A stretch of DNA of 64,000 nt, from contig NZ_POVL01000005.1 of assembly GCF_002939185.1 (NCBI RefSeq), forward strand, positions 62,001 through 126,000, written 5' to 3'. The notes below the pieces were generated by a model that saw nothing but the letters and a program-made list of their open reading frames with translations, ran no database searches and had not been told where the DNA came from. The stretch's first letter is position 1, and each line of letters opens with the position of its first letter. This stretch comes from Enterobacter sichuanensis. GTDB lineage: Bacteria > Pseudomonadota > Gammaproteobacteria > Enterobacterales > Enterobacteriaceae. The position numbers were made by a program, and so were the translations under genes. Below are positions 48,666 to 58,278 of the stretch, one piece after another.

Positions 48666-49730
48666 ATGAGTAAAGTGAACACCATCACCCGTGAATCATG
48701 GATTCTGAGCACCTTCCCGGAATGGGGTAGCTGGCTGAATGAAGAGATCGAGCAGGAAAACGTGGCTCCTGGTACCTTTGCAATGTGGTGGTTGGGTTGC
48801 ACCGGCATCTGGCTGAAATCAGAGGGTGGCGCGAATATCTGTGTCGATTTCTGGTGCGGCACGGGCAAACAGAGCCACGGCAACCCGCTGATGAAAAAAG
48901 GGCATCAGATGCAGCGCATGGCGGGTGTCGAAAAACTACAGCCGAACCTGCGTACGACACCGTTTGTGCTTGATCCCTTTGCGATTCGCCAGATCGATGC
49001 CGTGCTCTCCACTCACGATCATAACGATCATATCGACGTCAACGTGGCGGCAGCTGTGATGCAAAACTGCCCTGACAACGTGCCGTTTATCGGGCCGCAG
49101 ACCTGCGTGGATTTATGGGTCGGCTGGGGAGTGCCAAAAGAGCGTTGCATCGTGATGAAGCCAGGCGACGTGGTGAAAATCAAAGACATTGAAATCCATG
49201 CGCTGGATGCCTTTGACCGTACCGCATTGATTACCCTGCCAGCCGATCAAAAGGCCGCGGGCGTTTTGCCAGACGGTATGGATGAGCGTGCAGTCAACTA
49301 TCTGTTTAAAACCCCTGGCGGTTCCCTCTACCACAGCGGTGACTCTCACTACTCTAATTACTATGCGAAGCACGGTAACGAACATCAGATTGATGTGGCG
49401 CTGGGCTCCTACGGCGAGAACCCGCGCGGTATTACTGACAAGATGACCAGCGCCGATATGCTGCGCATGGCGGAAGCACTGAACACCAAAGTGGTGATCC
49501 CGTTCCACCATGATATCTGGTCGAATTTCCAGGCCGATCCGCAGGAAATCCGCGTATTGTGGGAGATGAAGAAAGATCGCCTGAAGTATGGCTTCAAGCC
49601 GTTCATCTGGCAGGTCGGCGGCAAATTCACCTGGCCGCTGGACAAAGATAATCTCGAATATCACTACCCGCGTGGTTTCGATGATTGCTTCACCATTGAG
49701 CCTGACCTGCCATTCAAGTCCTTCCTCTGA
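48666..49730 (+). CDS. ulaG: L-ascorbate-6-phosphate lactonase
   Basis: A metallo-beta-lactamase-fold hydrolase of 354 residues (the same as E. coli UlaG). It opens the lactone of L-ascorbate 6-phosphate, giving 3-keto-L-gulonate 6-phosphate for UlaD. The metal motif THDHNDHID has His117, His119, Asp121 and His122; further ligands lie in [10 protein letters not shown] and [11 protein letters not shown] 48666 with GCAGGAG upstream is used. It is transcribed divergently from ulaA and followed by a terminator before ulaR. Confidence 0.97.
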   Translation: MSKVNTITRESWILSTFPEWGSWLNEEIEQENVAPGTFAMWWLGCTGIWLKSEGGANICVDFWCGTGKQSHGNPLMKKGHQMQRMAGVEKLQPNLRTTPFVLDPFAIRQIDAVLSTHDHNDHIDVNVAAAVMQNCPDNVPFIGPQTCVDLWVGWGVPKERCIVMKPGDVVKIKDIEIHALDAFDRTALITLPADQKAAGVLPDGMDERAVNYLFKTPGGSLYHSGDSHYSNYYAKHGNEHQIDVALGSYGENPRGITDKMTSADMLRMAEALNTKVVIPFHHDIWSNFQADPQEIRVLWEMKKDRLKYGFKPFIWQVGGKFTWPLDKDNLEYHYPRGFDDCFTIEPDLPFKSFL

Positions 49731-49741
49731 TTGTGCAGCCG

Positions 49742-49780
49742 CCTCGCCAGACAGGATGCCTGGCGAGGTCATATTTCTTT
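49742..49780 (+). terminator. terminator of ulaG
   Basis: CCTCGCCAG/CTGGCGAGG with a nine-base loop, then TCATATTTCTTTT, between ulaG and ulaR. Confidence 0.8.
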
Positions 49781-49840
49781 TAGTATTTTCAGGCTATTTC
49801 AAATATTATCTTTTCAAATCAATTCTTATCGGAATAGCTC

Positions 49841-50596
49841 ATGACGGAAGCGCAACGGCATCAAATTCTCCTGGAACTCCTGGCGCAAACAGGGTTCGTC
49901 ACCGTCGAGAAAGTGATCGAACGTTTAGGGATCTCCCCGGCAACGGCGCGGCGGGATATCAACAAGCTGGACGAAAGCGGCAAACTGAAAAAAGTCCGCA
50001 ACGGGGCAGAGGCCATCAGCCAGCAGCGCCCTCGCTGGACCCCGATGAATATCCATCAGGCACAAAATCATGATGAAAAAGTGCGAATTGCCAGAGCCGC
50101 GTCACAGCTGGTGAATCCCGGCGAGAGTGTGGTCATCAACTGCGGCTCCACGGCGTTTCTGCTGGGTCGCGAAATGTGCGGCAAGCCGGTGCAAATCATC
50201 ACTAACTACTTACCGCTCGCTAACTATCTGATCGATCAGGAGCACGAGAGCGTGGTGATCATGGGCGGCCAGTACAACAAGAGTCAGTCCATTACGCTCA
50301 GCCCGCAGGACAGCGAAAACAGTCTCTATGCCGGACACTGGATGTTTACCAGCGGCAAAGGCCTGACCGCGGATGGCCTGTATAAAACCGATATGTTGAC
50401 CGCCATGGCGGAACAAAACATGCTCAACGTCGTGGGCAAGCTCGTGGTGCTGGTCGACAGCAGCAAAGTGGGCGAGCGCGCAGGGATGTTATTCAGCCGC
50501 GCCGAACAGATCGACATGGTGATCACCGGCAAAGGCGCCAACCCGGAAATCCTCCAGAAGCTGGAGGATCAGGGCGTAAAAATCCTGCGCGTTTAA
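49841..50596 (+). CDS. ulaR: UlaR, DeoR-family repressor of the ula genes
   Basis: A 251-residue repressor, the same length as in E. coli. The N-terminal DeoR helix-turn-helix is [39 protein letters not shown] (about residues 17-60). The C-terminal sugar-phosphate isomerase-like sensor domain binds L-ascorbate 6-phosphate, which releases repression of ulaA-F and ulaG. The start has a weak ribosome site (GGAATAGCTC). Its end overlaps the convergent yjfP by four bases. Confidence 0.95.
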   Translation: MTEAQRHQILLELLAQTGFVTVEKVIERLGISPATARRDINKLDESGKLKKVRNGAEAISQQRPRWTPMNIHQAQNHDEKVRIARAASQLVNPGESVVINCGSTAFLLGREMCGKPVQIITNYLPLANYLIDQEHESVVIMGGQYNKSQSITLSPQDSENSLYAGHWMFTSGKGLTADGLYKTDMLTAMAEQNMLNVVGKLVVLVDSSKVGERAGMLFSRAEQIDMVITGKGANPEILQKLEDQGVKILRV

Positions 50597-51315
50597 AGGT
50601 GCTGGCGGAAAAACGCTACCGTGGCGTCCAGCGCCGTTGGCGTGATGCGGTGGCGGACGCCCGCTTCCCACAGGCACGTCAGATTACCGTCCCGTCCTTC
50701 ATGCTTTAACGCCTGCTGTAGACGGAAAGTGCCTTCGGGTGGTACCACATCATCCGCATCACCGTGCCACAGCAGCAGCGGGCGATCGGCCAGACGTGGC
50801 AATGCCCGGGTCACCTCCCACTCTGCCAGCTTCGCCGTCACTTCCGCGACATCCTGAGGGGGGAAAAGGGTCTTCGCCAGCGACGTAAAATAGCCCGAGC
50901 CCATCAAACAGGCGACGGACGTCACGTCAGGATGATGCGTCATAATCCCCAGCGCGGCCATCCCCCCCATCGACGCCCCGGCCACGGCCAGTCGATTGTC
51001 GGCCACCAGCCCGGCCGCATAAAGCGCATCACGCAACCCGGCAAACTCGGTCAAACTGCCGTGCAGAATGTACCAGAACCGCCCAAGCCGCGCCTGTTCA
51101 TCGCCCGTGAAGCGTGCGCCGTGGTCGGGAGCATCCGGCATCACTACCCGAAACCCCGCCTGCGCCAGCGCCACTGCAAAATAACTGTAAACCAGTTTTG
51201 ATGACGTAAACCCGTGATAGAAAACGACAACCGGTAGCGGTTTATCACGTTTGCCCGCGGGCGTGGCGTGTAAAATCTCATGGTCGCCGAGGTGGCGTAT
51301 TTCAATTTCAATCAT
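50593..51315 (-). CDS. yjfP: YjfP carboxylesterase, alpha/beta hydrolase
   Basis: A 240-residue cytoplasmic serine esterase, nine residues shorter than E. coli YjfP because of a gap in the cap region near residue 165. The nucleophile elbow is GASMGG (Ser near residue 113), the acid is the Asp in [10 protein letters not shown], and the histidine is in VRHRITP. E. coli YjfP shows esterase activity on short acyl substrates; its natural substrate is unknown. It is convergent with ulaR. Confidence 0.92.
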   Translation of the reverse strand: MIEIEIRHLGDHEILHATPAGKRDKPLPVVVFYHGFTSSKLVYSYFAVALAQAGFRVVMPDAPDHGARFTGDEQARLGRFWYILHGSLTEFAGLRDALYAAGLVADNRLAVAGASMGGMAALGIMTHHPDVTSVACLMGSGYFTSLAKTLFPPQDVAEVTAKLAEWEVTRALPRLADRPLLLWHGDADDVVPPEGTFRLQQALKHEGRDGNLTCLWEAGVRHRITPTALDATVAFFRQHL

Positions 51316-51474
51316 TGTCGACCCTCTGCGAATGTATGATTCATAATGTTGAGAACTGGGTTACGCTTTCACGTCATTTTCATTCGAAATATACGTCCCA
51401 GCTAACACTTCGGGAACATTCCCCCGCAAACTCAATTCACAGACAACTACACTATGGCTATCAGGAAACGAGAT

Positions 51475-51783
51475 ATGGTTATGCGCAGGTTTGCTGCTTT
51501 ATTGCTGGTGTTTCTGCTCAGTGGCTGTAGCGCGCTGCAGGGTACGCCGCAACCCGCTCCACCGGTCGCCGATCATCCACAGGAGATTCGTCGTAATCAG
51601 ACGGAAGGATTACAACGAATGGGCACCGTCTCCGCGCTGGTTCGCGGTTCTCCGGATGACGCAGAAGAGGCAATAAAAGCACAAGCCGTCGCCGCCAAAG
51701 CAGATTACTACGTCATCATTATGATCGACGAAACCATCATAACGGGACAGTGGTACTCACAGGCAATTTTGTACCGTAAATAA
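51475..51783 (+). CDS. bsmA: BsmA, biofilm peroxide resistance lipoprotein
   Basis: An outer-envelope lipoprotein with a lipobox LLSGC, then SALQGTP, and one DUF1471 domain (MGTVSALVRGSPDDAEEAIKAQAVAAKADYYVIIM to the end). From ATG 51475 (MVMRRFAALLL) it has 102 residues. This start has AGGA eight bases upstream; ATG 51454 would give the 109-residue form usually annotated in E. coli but lacks a site. E. coli BsmA (YjfO) helps biofilms tolerate peroxide and affects motility. It is followed by another DUF1471 gene. Confidence 0.92.
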   Translation: MVMRRFAALLLVFLLSGCSALQGTPQPAPPVADHPQEIRRNQTEGLQRMGTVSALVRGSPDDAEEAIKAQAVAAKADYYVIIMIDETIITGQWYSQAILYRK

Positions 51784-51931
51784 TGGTTTTCCTTTGAACG
51801 ACATTTACACTGCTTTGCGTCCATAGACATTTTCCTGTCCACAATAAACTCCACGACCGCGTCAATGGAAGGGAGTTTATTCGCGAAGGATTGCCCGGCG
51901 GATACCGGAGATATGTGAAATGGAGCTGACG

Positions 51932-52207
51932 ATGAAACGAACTCTTGCTTTGACCTCTCTGTTGCTCTCAGCAGGCCTGGTGAGCACAACCGCGCAGTCG
52001 GCAGAATTCGCCAGTGCTGATTGTGTGACTGGCCTGAATGAAATTGGCCAGATCTCCGTGAATAATATCTCGGGGAGCCCGCAGGACGTTGAACGTGTCG
52101 TGGCATTAAAGGCCGATGAGCAGGGTGCTTCCTGGTATCGCATCATCCAGATGCAGGAAGATAACCATATTGACCACTGGCGGGTACAGGCCATTCTCTA
52201 CGTATAA
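51932..52207 (+). CDS. yjfN: YjfN, DUF1471 periplasmic protein
   Basis: A 91-residue secreted protein with a signal peptide (about 1-23, ending QSA-EFA) and a DUF1471 fold nearly identical to E. coli YjfN (FASADCVTGLNEIG, then NNISGSPQDVERVVALKADEQGASWYRI). ATG 51932 has GGAG seven bases upstream; ATG 51920 adds four residues. I recall a report that the E. coli protein stimulates the envelope protease DegP; treat that as recollection. A strong terminator follows. Confidence 0.9.
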   Translation: MKRTLALTSLLLSAGLVSTTAQSAEFASADCVTGLNEIGQISVNNISGSPQDVERVVALKADEQGASWYRIIQMQEDNHIDHWRVQAILYV

Positions 52208-52219
52208 TCCCCTCCTGAT

Positions 52220-52253
52220 AAAAGCCACTTATTTTTAGTGGCTTTTCGTTTTT
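52220..52253 (+). terminator. terminator of yjfN
   Basis: AAAAGCCACT/AGTGGCTTTT around a seven-base T-rich loop, then CGTTTTT. Confidence 0.93.
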
Positions 52254-52320
52254 GCAAATTTTTTATCTCCGATAAAACCAATTAACAACAATACAATAAC
52301 ATTTTGTTACATTAATTTAG

Positions 52321-52347
52321 TAAACGTAATCTCTGCTCTGCCGTTGA
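52321..52347 (+). promoter_or_regulatory. sigma-28 type promoter for chemoreceptor 3
   Basis: TAAACGTA, 11 bases and GCCGTTGA, ending 31 bases before the receptor ATG. The boxes match FliA consensus at about 5 of 8 and 6 of 8, with exact spacing; weaker than those of chemoreceptors 1 and 2. Confidence 0.55.
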
Positions 52348-52378
52348 TGAACCATACCTTTTCAATAATGAGCAATTT

Positions 52379-54310
52379 ATGATCACTGTTTTTCGCCGTG
52401 CAGGCCTGGGGGCGAAGCTATCGCTACTTACAGGCGTCAGTGTCGCCACGCTATTTCTGCTGTTCACTTTTCTGCTCAGCCAAAAAGCCAGCCAGCAGCT
52501 TGAAGCCCTTGCGGTAGAGGATCTGCATAATCAGTCCACCGGTATGGTCGACATGGTGCAGATGTTTAACACCAGCCTGAGTGAAGAAGTGGAGAGCTAT
52601 ACCCGGCTGTTTACCACCTTTTTACCGCAGCCTCTGAGCATTGATGCTTCTCAACCCCAGACGATTAATGGGCTCAGCGTTCCACTGCTGAAAGGGGGAG
52701 AAACCGGGCTGCATGAAAACAACACCCTGTCGGACGATTTCCTGAACCGTACAGGCGCCATTTCCACGCTGTTTGTACGCAGCGGTAATGACTTTGTCCG
52801 CGTCGCCACGTCCCTGCGCAAAGAGAATGGCGATCGGGCGATGGGTACCGTTCTGGATGCCTCCAGTCCGGCCTTTGCCGCCGTCAACAAAGGTGAAGTC
52901 TACCGCGGCCTGGCCCTCTTATTTGGCAAGCGCTACATCACTCAGTACCAGCCGGTTAAAAATGCCGAAGGGCAGGTCATTGCGATTGTCTTTGTCGGGG
53001 TGGACATCTCTCACTCCTGGAACGACATGCGCGAGAAAATCCTGAACCGCCGCCTGGGCGAGAGCGGTCATTTCTTTGTGCTGGATCGCAGCAACGGCAA
53101 AACCCGCGGGCAATATCTGTTCCACACCACGGAAGAGGGGCAATTGCCCAGGTGGGACGTCGCGACGCAGCAACAGCTGCTGGGTGACAAACCTGGCACG
53201 CTGGAACGCACAAGCGACGATGGACGCACGCTGAAAATGGCGTACACCCCGCTGCCAGGCTGGAACTGGACTATCGTGGGTGAAGTGGATAAATCGGTGC
53301 TGCTCGCAAGCGTCAACGCCATGCGCGACCGTTTCCTGCTGGCTGGCGTGGTCTTATCCATTCTCTTTGCAGCCCTGTTCGTGGTGCTTATTCGCCGGAT
53401 GCTGACCCGGCCGCTGCGCAACGTGATCCATCTTGCCCGGCAATATGCCGCGGGCGATCTCCGCTCCAGCCTGCCCGTGACGCGCCAGGACGAGGTCGGG
53501 CAGTTGATCGATGCCATCAACGGCATCGGCGGCGGCCTGCAAAAAATTGTGCTGCAGGTTCGCGAAGCTGCAGGTGAGATCCATTTGGGCACCAACGCGC
53601 TGGCCTCCGATACCGGGGAGATTTCAGAGCAGATCAACAAGCAGGCGAGCAGCGTGGAAGAGACCTCCGCCAGCATGGAGCAACTGGCCGCGACCGTACA
53701 GCAAAATGCCGCCAATATGGAGCAAACGCAGCAGCTGGTGGGTGAAACCTCGCTCGCGGTCCATCAGGGAGGTGAAACCGTCGCCCACGCCGTGTCGACC
53801 ATGGATGACATTCGCGAAGCGTCAAAACGCATTGAAGACATCACCCGCGTGATCGAGTCCATCGCTTTTCAGACCAATATTCTGGCGCTGAATGCGGCAG
53901 TGGAAGCGGCCCGCGCTGGCGAGCACGGTAAAGGGTTTGCGGTCGTCGCGCAGGAAGTTCGTGCCCTGGCGGGGCGTAGTGCGAATGCAGTGAAGGAGAT
54001 TGAACAGCTGATTGGCGATACCCTCAGGAAAGTGAGCGAGGGTCACGCGCTGTCTGAACAGACGCGCCTGGCGATGGATGCCATCATCGTTCATATCGAT
54101 AACATCAGCCAGCTGGTCACCGAGATTAACCATGCCTCACGCGAGCAATCCGCGGGGATCGGTCAGGTGAATCTCGCCATGACCCATATTGGCGAAGCGT
54201 CGCATATCAATGCCGATCGCATCTCACGCAGCGAACAAACCGCACTAACGCTGCGCGAGAAGGGCTCGCATCTGACCGAACTGGTGAGTCTGTTCCAGCT
54301 TAAAAACTAG
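52379..54310 (+). CDS. methyl-accepting chemotaxis protein 3 (Cache type)
   Basis: A 643-residue chemoreceptor. TM1 is at about 12-34. A large periplasmic domain (about 35-315) has the Cache_3-Cache_2 pattern ([58 protein letters not shown]). TM2 is at about 320-340, followed by HAMP and the signalling hairpin ([39 protein letters not shown]). It ends VSLFQLKN without an NWETF tether. The ligand is unknown. It lies between yjfN and aidB, which are neighbours in E. coli, and its stop overlaps the convergent aidB by four bases. Confidence 0.94.
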   Translation: MITVFRRAGLGAKLSLLTGVSVATLFLLFTFLLSQKASQQLEALAVEDLHNQSTGMVDMVQMFNTSLSEEVESYTRLFTTFLPQPLSIDASQPQTINGLSVPLLKGGETGLHENNTLSDDFLNRTGAISTLFVRSGNDFVRVATSLRKENGDRAMGTVLDASSPAFAAVNKGEVYRGLALLFGKRYITQYQPVKNAEGQVIAIVFVGVDISHSWNDMREKILNRRLGESGHFFVLDRSNGKTRGQYLFHTTEEGQLPRWDVATQQQLLGDKPGTLERTSDDGRTLKMAYTPLPGWNWTIVGEVDKSVLLASVNAMRDRFLLAGVVLSILFAALFVVLIRRMLTRPLRNVIHLARQYAAGDLRSSLPVTRQDEVGQLIDAINGIGGGLQKIVLQVREAAGEIHLGTNALASDTGEISEQINKQASSVEETSASMEQLAATVQQNAANMEQTQQLVGETSLAVHQGGETVAHAVSTMDDIREASKRIEDITRVIESIAFQTNILALNAAVEAARAGEHGKGFAVVAQEVRALAGRSANAVKEIEQLIGDTLRKVSEGHALSEQTRLAMDAIIVHIDNISQLVTEINHASREQSAGIGQVNLAMTHIGEASHINADRISRSEQTALTLREKGSHLTELVSLFQLKN

Positions 54311-55929
54311 CCAACCCTGCCCGTGGCGCGCAGCAGCAGGTCACTTTGTACCTGCTCGCTCATCAGCGTACCGCCGCGGGTATCCAGCATCATGCGGCAC
54401 CACGCCTGCGCCACCGGGGGCGACGCGTGCCGCAGCATTTGGCTACCGGCGCCCAGTAAAAAGAGCTGTTGAGCAATCTCCCTGCCCTGTGCCTCCTGCG
54501 GTTTACGCAGTTTTTGCTGAAGCTGTCGCCAGCTGCGGTCGAAGTGTCTGTCCTGCCCTTTTACCTGCGCAAACTCATCGGCAAGCAGGTCGTGAATTCC
54601 CGGCTGCTTCGCCAGCACCCGCAGCACGTCCAGACACATGATATTGCCTGACCCTTCCCAGATGCTGTTCACCGGCATCTCGCGGTACAGACGGGGAAGT
54701 TCACTCTCCTCGCAATATCCGACGCCCCCCAGCACCTCCATCGCTTCCGCCACAAACGGAATGCCCGCTTTACACACGCTAAATTTCGCCGCCGGGGTAA
54801 ACAGCCGCGCCCAGGCAGCCTCCTGCGGATCGGCTCGTTTATCCCACGCCCGGGCCAGACGGAACAGCAGCGCCGTTTGCCCCTCCAGCATCAGCGCCAT
54901 TCGGCTCAATACCTCGCGCATTAACGGCTGGTCGATGAGGTTTTTGCCGAACGTCTGCCGCTGATGGGCGTGATACAGCGCCACCGAGAACGCCCGACGC
55001 ATCAGTCCGTGGCTCCCCAGCGCGCAGTCAAAGCGCGTCAGCCCGCCCATTTTCAGTATCTGCCGAACCCCTTCGCCCTCTTCCCCCAGTAGCCAGCCGG
55101 AGGCGTCGAGAAACTCTGCCTCGCTGCTGGCATTCGAGCGGTTGCCGAGCTTGTCCTTAAGGCGCTCCAGCCGCACGGCGTTGCGCTGTCCGTCAGGCAA
55201 AAAGCGCGGAACAAAAAAGCAGGATAGCCCGCCTTTTGCCTGCGCCAGCACCAGATGGGCATCGCTTTGCGGGACGGAGAAAAACCATTTATGCCCCACC
55301 AGCCGGTAGCTGCCGTCGCTACATTTCTCCGCTTTGGTGGTGTTGCTGAGCACGTCTGAGCCGCCCTGTTTTTCCGTCATCCCCATGCCGATCAGCAGCC
55401 CGCGTTTTTGTCCCGCCGGAGCGAGATGGGGATCGTAGCGATCGCTCAGTAATGGCGTCAGCCAGTGCCGGAAAGGTTCAGGTAGCGCCTGCTGCAGCAG
55501 CGGTGTGGCGGCAAACGTCATGGTGACGGGGCACAGCGTTCCGGCTTCCACCTGCGCATGCAGTACAAATCGCGCGCCCCTGGCAACAAAGGAGCCTTTA
55601 CGCGCCTCCTCTTCCCATGCGAGGTTATGTACGCGGTTGGCACACAGTCCCTGCATCAGCAAGTGCCACGCCGGGTGAAAGCGGACGTCATCCAGCCGTT
55701 CCCCGGTGGGGTCATAGCGCAATAACTCCGGCGGATTCACGTTCGCCAGCCTGCCCAGCTCCAGCGATTCCGCAGTACCTAACTGCTGGCCGATGCTGGC
55801 GAGAAGCTCGATATCCCACTCAGCACCTTCGCGGGTCACCGCGTCACGCAGGGCACAATCAGAAAGGAAAAGGTTGCTGTTTGAGAGTGGTGAAGGTTGA
55901 TTAAAAACGGTATGGGTTTGCCAGTGCAT
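54307..55929 (-). CDS. aidB: AidB, acyl-CoA-dehydrogenase-like alkylation response protein
   Basis: A FAD-binding, DNA-binding protein of 540 residues (E. coli 541) from the adaptive response to alkylation. It has an acyl-CoA dehydrogenase fold: FAD contacts in [13 protein letters not shown] and [16 protein letters not shown], the conserved [11 protein letters not shown], and a C-terminal DNA-binding region (about 440-540). ATG 55929 has the perfect AAGGAGGGAAACAG upstream. In E. coli it is activated by methylated Ada; I did not find an Ada site that I would defend here. Confidence 0.96.
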   Translation of the reverse strand: MHWQTHTVFNQPSPLSNSNLFLSDCALRDAVTREGAEWDIELLASIGQQLGTAESLELGRLANVNPPELLRYDPTGERLDDVRFHPAWHLLMQGLCANRVHNLAWEEEARKGSFVARGARFVLHAQVEAGTLCPVTMTFAATPLLQQALPEPFRHWLTPLLSDRYDPHLAPAGQKRGLLIGMGMTEKQGGSDVLSNTTKAEKCSDGSYRLVGHKWFFSVPQSDAHLVLAQAKGGLSCFFVPRFLPDGQRNAVRLERLKDKLGNRSNASSEAEFLDASGWLLGEEGEGVRQILKMGGLTRFDCALGSHGLMRRAFSVALYHAHQRQTFGKNLIDQPLMREVLSRMALMLEGQTALLFRLARAWDKRADPQEAAWARLFTPAAKFSVCKAGIPFVAEAMEVLGGVGYCEESELPRLYREMPVNSIWEGSGNIMCLDVLRVLAKQPGIHDLLADEFAQVKGQDRHFDRSWRQLQQKLRKPQEAQGREIAQQLFLLGAGSQMLRHASPPVAQAWCRMMLDTRGGTLMSEQVQSDLLLRATGRVG

Positions 55930-56121
55930 GCTGTTTCCCTCCTTCAGTGGCAATGAAGGTAAGTATGGACAGACCCCGATAACGCTGCATGGGAGTGCGG
56001 TCACACAGTAGCGATCCCGCTGATATCATTCGTGAAATAGCTCACATAACATAAGAATAAACTATTTCACCACCTCTTCTTTGTTGAATAATTTATTCCC
56101 CCCCTTTCAGTGAGGAAAGTT

Positions 56122-57396
56122 ATGCAACCGAATGCGCACAAGCGAGCATTAATTGCAGGCTCCATTGGTAATTTTATCGAGTGGTATGAGTTTGCGGTCT
56201 ATGGTTTTCTCGCAACCGTCATTGCGAAGAATTTCTTCCAGCTTGAAGGCGAAGCGGGGCTGACCAGCCTGATCCTCACCTACGCCTCGTTTGCCATCGC
56301 TTTCTTCTTCCGTCCGCTGGGGGCGGTGGTGTTTGGTCGCATCGGCGACCGGATTGGCCGAAAACCGACGCTGATTATTGTGCTGGTGTTGATGACGCTC
56401 GCTACCGCCGCCATCGGTATGGTGCCGGTCTATGCCAGCATTGGCATTGCCGCACCGCTCATTATCACGCTCCTGCGCATCCTGCAGGGGTTGTTCGCGG
56501 GCGGCGAGTACGGCGGTGCGGTCTCACTGATGACCGAGTTCGCCCCGCGCGGCAAACGCGGCCTGTACGGCGCGTGGCAGTCCTTCACCGTGGCGCTGGG
56601 CTTGTTAGCGGGCGCAGGCATTGTGGCGCTGCTCTCCGCCCTCCTCACGCCGGAAGCCCTGCACGACTGGGGCTGGCGTATTCCGTTCTTCCTGGCGTTG
56701 CCTATGGGTATCGTGGCGCTGTGGCTACGTGTCAGTATGGAAGAGACGCCAGGCTTTGTGCAGCAGCAGGGAAAACCGGTTGCCGCTCAGGCGGATACCG
56801 TCGCCACGCTGAAAGCCATCATGTTGGGAATTGGCCGGGTAATGGTGTGGTCCGCTGCGGGGTACACCTATCTGGTGATTATGCCGACCTATCTGCAGTC
56901 AGCCCTGCATACCGGGTTTAACCAGGCGCTGCTGATCGCGGTAATTTCGAATATCGGTTTTGCGCTGACGATTATTCCGTCAGGGATCCTGAGTGACAGA
57001 ATTGGCCGCCGCACAGTGATGATTATCTCCACTGTTTTGCTGCTGATCCTCGCCCTGCCGCTGCTGAAAATTCTGCAGGCGGAGTCCAGCACCCTGGCGG
57101 TGAAGACAGTCGTGGTCCTGATTGCAGGCGGTCTGGTAGGCATGCTGGCAGGGCCGGGGCCGGCAATGCTCTCTGAGATGTTCCCGACGCGCGTGCGCTA
57201 TACCGGGCTTGGGCTGGCTTACTCCCTGTCGAATGCGATTTTCTCGGGCTGTGCGGGGCTGATTATCACCGGCCTGATTAAAGAAACGGGCAACCTGAAT
57301 ATTCCGGCGTATTATGTGATGGCGACGGCGGTAGTGAGTATTGTCGCGCTGATGACGCTGAGGAAGGATGACCATTTGCGGTCGTTAGAGGAGTGA
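56122..57396 (+). CDS. MFS transporter of the MHS family
   Basis: A 424-residue 12-helix transporter of the metabolite:H+ symporter group (KgtP/ShiA/ProP-like). It has the starting GSIGNFIEWYEFAVYGFLA, the loop 2-3 signature GRIGDRIGRKPTLI, and GLFAGGEYGGAVSLMTEFAPRGKRG near residue 130. The substrate, probably an organic acid or betaine-like compound, is not known. ATG 56122 with TGAGGAAAG upstream is preferred to a frame start at 56110. It occupies the position between aidB and rlmB where E. coli has yjfC and the yjf genes, so it is a local replacement. Confidence 0.9.
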   Translation: MQPNAHKRALIAGSIGNFIEWYEFAVYGFLATVIAKNFFQLEGEAGLTSLILTYASFAIAFFFRPLGAVVFGRIGDRIGRKPTLIIVLVLMTLATAAIGMVPVYASIGIAAPLIITLLRILQGLFAGGEYGGAVSLMTEFAPRGKRGLYGAWQSFTVALGLLAGAGIVALLSALLTPEALHDWGWRIPFFLALPMGIVALWLRVSMEETPGFVQQQGKPVAAQADTVATLKAIMLGIGRVMVWSAAGYTYLVIMPTYLQSALHTGFNQALLIAVISNIGFALTIIPSGILSDRIGRRTVMIISTVLLLILALPLLKILQAESSTLAVKTVVVLIAGGLVGMLAGPGPAMLSEMFPTRVRYTGLGLAYSLSNAIFSGCAGLIITGLIKETGNLNIPAYYVMATAVVSIVALMTLRKDDHLRSLEE

Positions 57397-57403
57397 GGTT
57401 GTT

Positions 57404-57474
57404 TTGCCGGGTGGCGGCTTCGCCTTACCCGGCCTACAAAACCGTAGGCCCGGTAAGCGAAGCGCCACCGGGCG
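57404..57474. repeat. REP pair (BIME)
   Basis: Two REP units in opposite orientation (GCCGGGTGGCGGCTTCGCC ... CCTACAAAACCGTAGGCC ... GGCGCTTCGCTTACCGGG read inversely), between convergent genes. A typical bacterial interspersed mosaic element. Confidence 0.92.
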
Positions 57475-57478
57475 AAAA

Positions 57479-58210
57479 TCAGCTACGCTGACGCACAGCT
57501 TCAAACAGACAGATGCCCGTTGCAACAGAAACGTTCAGGGACGACACGCTGCCCGCCATCGGGATACTGATCAGCTCGTCACAGTGCTCGCGGGTCAGAC
57601 GACGCATACCTTCACCTTCCGCCCCCATCACCAGCGCCAGACGGCCGGTCATTTTACTCTGATACAGGGTATGATCCGCTTCACCGGCGGTACCGACGAT
57701 CCAGATGTTCTCTTCCTGCAGCATACGCATGGTGCGCGCCAGGTTGGTCACGCGGATAAGCGGAACGTTTTCCGCCGCGCCACAGGCCACTTTCTTCGCC
57801 GTCGCGTTCAGCTGTGCAGAACGATCTTTCGGTACGATCACCGCGTGTACACCTGCCGCATCCGCGCTGCGCAGACACGCGCCGAGGTTGTGCGGATCGG
57901 TTACGCCATCGAGGATCAGGAAGAACGGATTCTCCAGCTCAGCGATCAGATCTGGCAGATCGTTTTCCTGATACTGACGACCCGGCTTCACGCGGGCGAT
58001 GATCCCCTGGTGAACCGCGCCTTCACTTTTCTCATCCAGGAACTGGCGGTTTGCCAGCTGGATCACCACACCCTGTGCTTCCAGGGCATGGATCAGCGGC
58101 ATCAGACGTTTGTCCTCACGCCCTTTCAGAATAAAGACTTCCTGAAAACGCTCCGGCGCGCGCTCGAGAAGGGCCTGCACCGCGTGGATGCCGTAAATCA
58201 TTTCACTCAT
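57479..58210 (-). CDS. rlmB: 23S rRNA 2'-O-methyltransferase (Gm2251)
   Basis: A SPOUT-class RNA methyltransferase of 243 residues, the same as E. coli RlmB, methylating G2251 in the 23S P-loop with S-adenosylmethionine. The N-terminal L30e-like RNA-binding domain spans about 1-75. The knot motifs are [33 protein letters not shown] and [17 protein letters not shown]. It lies downstream of rnr, separated by a palindromic repeat, in the nsrR-rnr-rlmB order of E. coli. Confidence 0.97.
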   Translation of the reverse strand: MSEMIYGIHAVQALLERAPERFQEVFILKGREDKRLMPLIHALEAQGVVIQLANRQFLDEKSEGAVHQGIIARVKPGRQYQENDLPDLIAELENPFFLILDGVTDPHNLGACLRSADAAGVHAVIVPKDRSAQLNATAKKVACGAAENVPLIRVTNLARTMRMLQEENIWIVGTAGEADHTLYQSKMTGRLALVMGAEGEGMRRLTREHCDELISIPMAGSVSSLNVSVATGICLFEAVRQRS

Positions 58211-58237
58211 TGATGGTTCTCATTATGACTGTTCTTT

Positions 58238-58276
58238 TCCCTCTCCCCTTCGGGGAGAGGGTCAGGGTGAGGGGAA
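58238..58276. repeat. dispersed palindromic repeat, unit F
   Basis: CCCTCTCCCC-TT-CGGGGAGAGGG followed by TCAGGGTGAGGGGAA, between rnr and rlmB, in the same orientation as unit C. Confidence 0.82.
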
Positions 58277-58278
58277 TT

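Noticed and set aside
54607-55904. Plus-strand frames within aidB
   Set aside because: Antisense shadows without start signals; aidB is intact.
55930-56060. Ada-binding site upstream of aidB
   Set aside because: No clear AAT-N6-GCAA arrangement could be placed with confidence.
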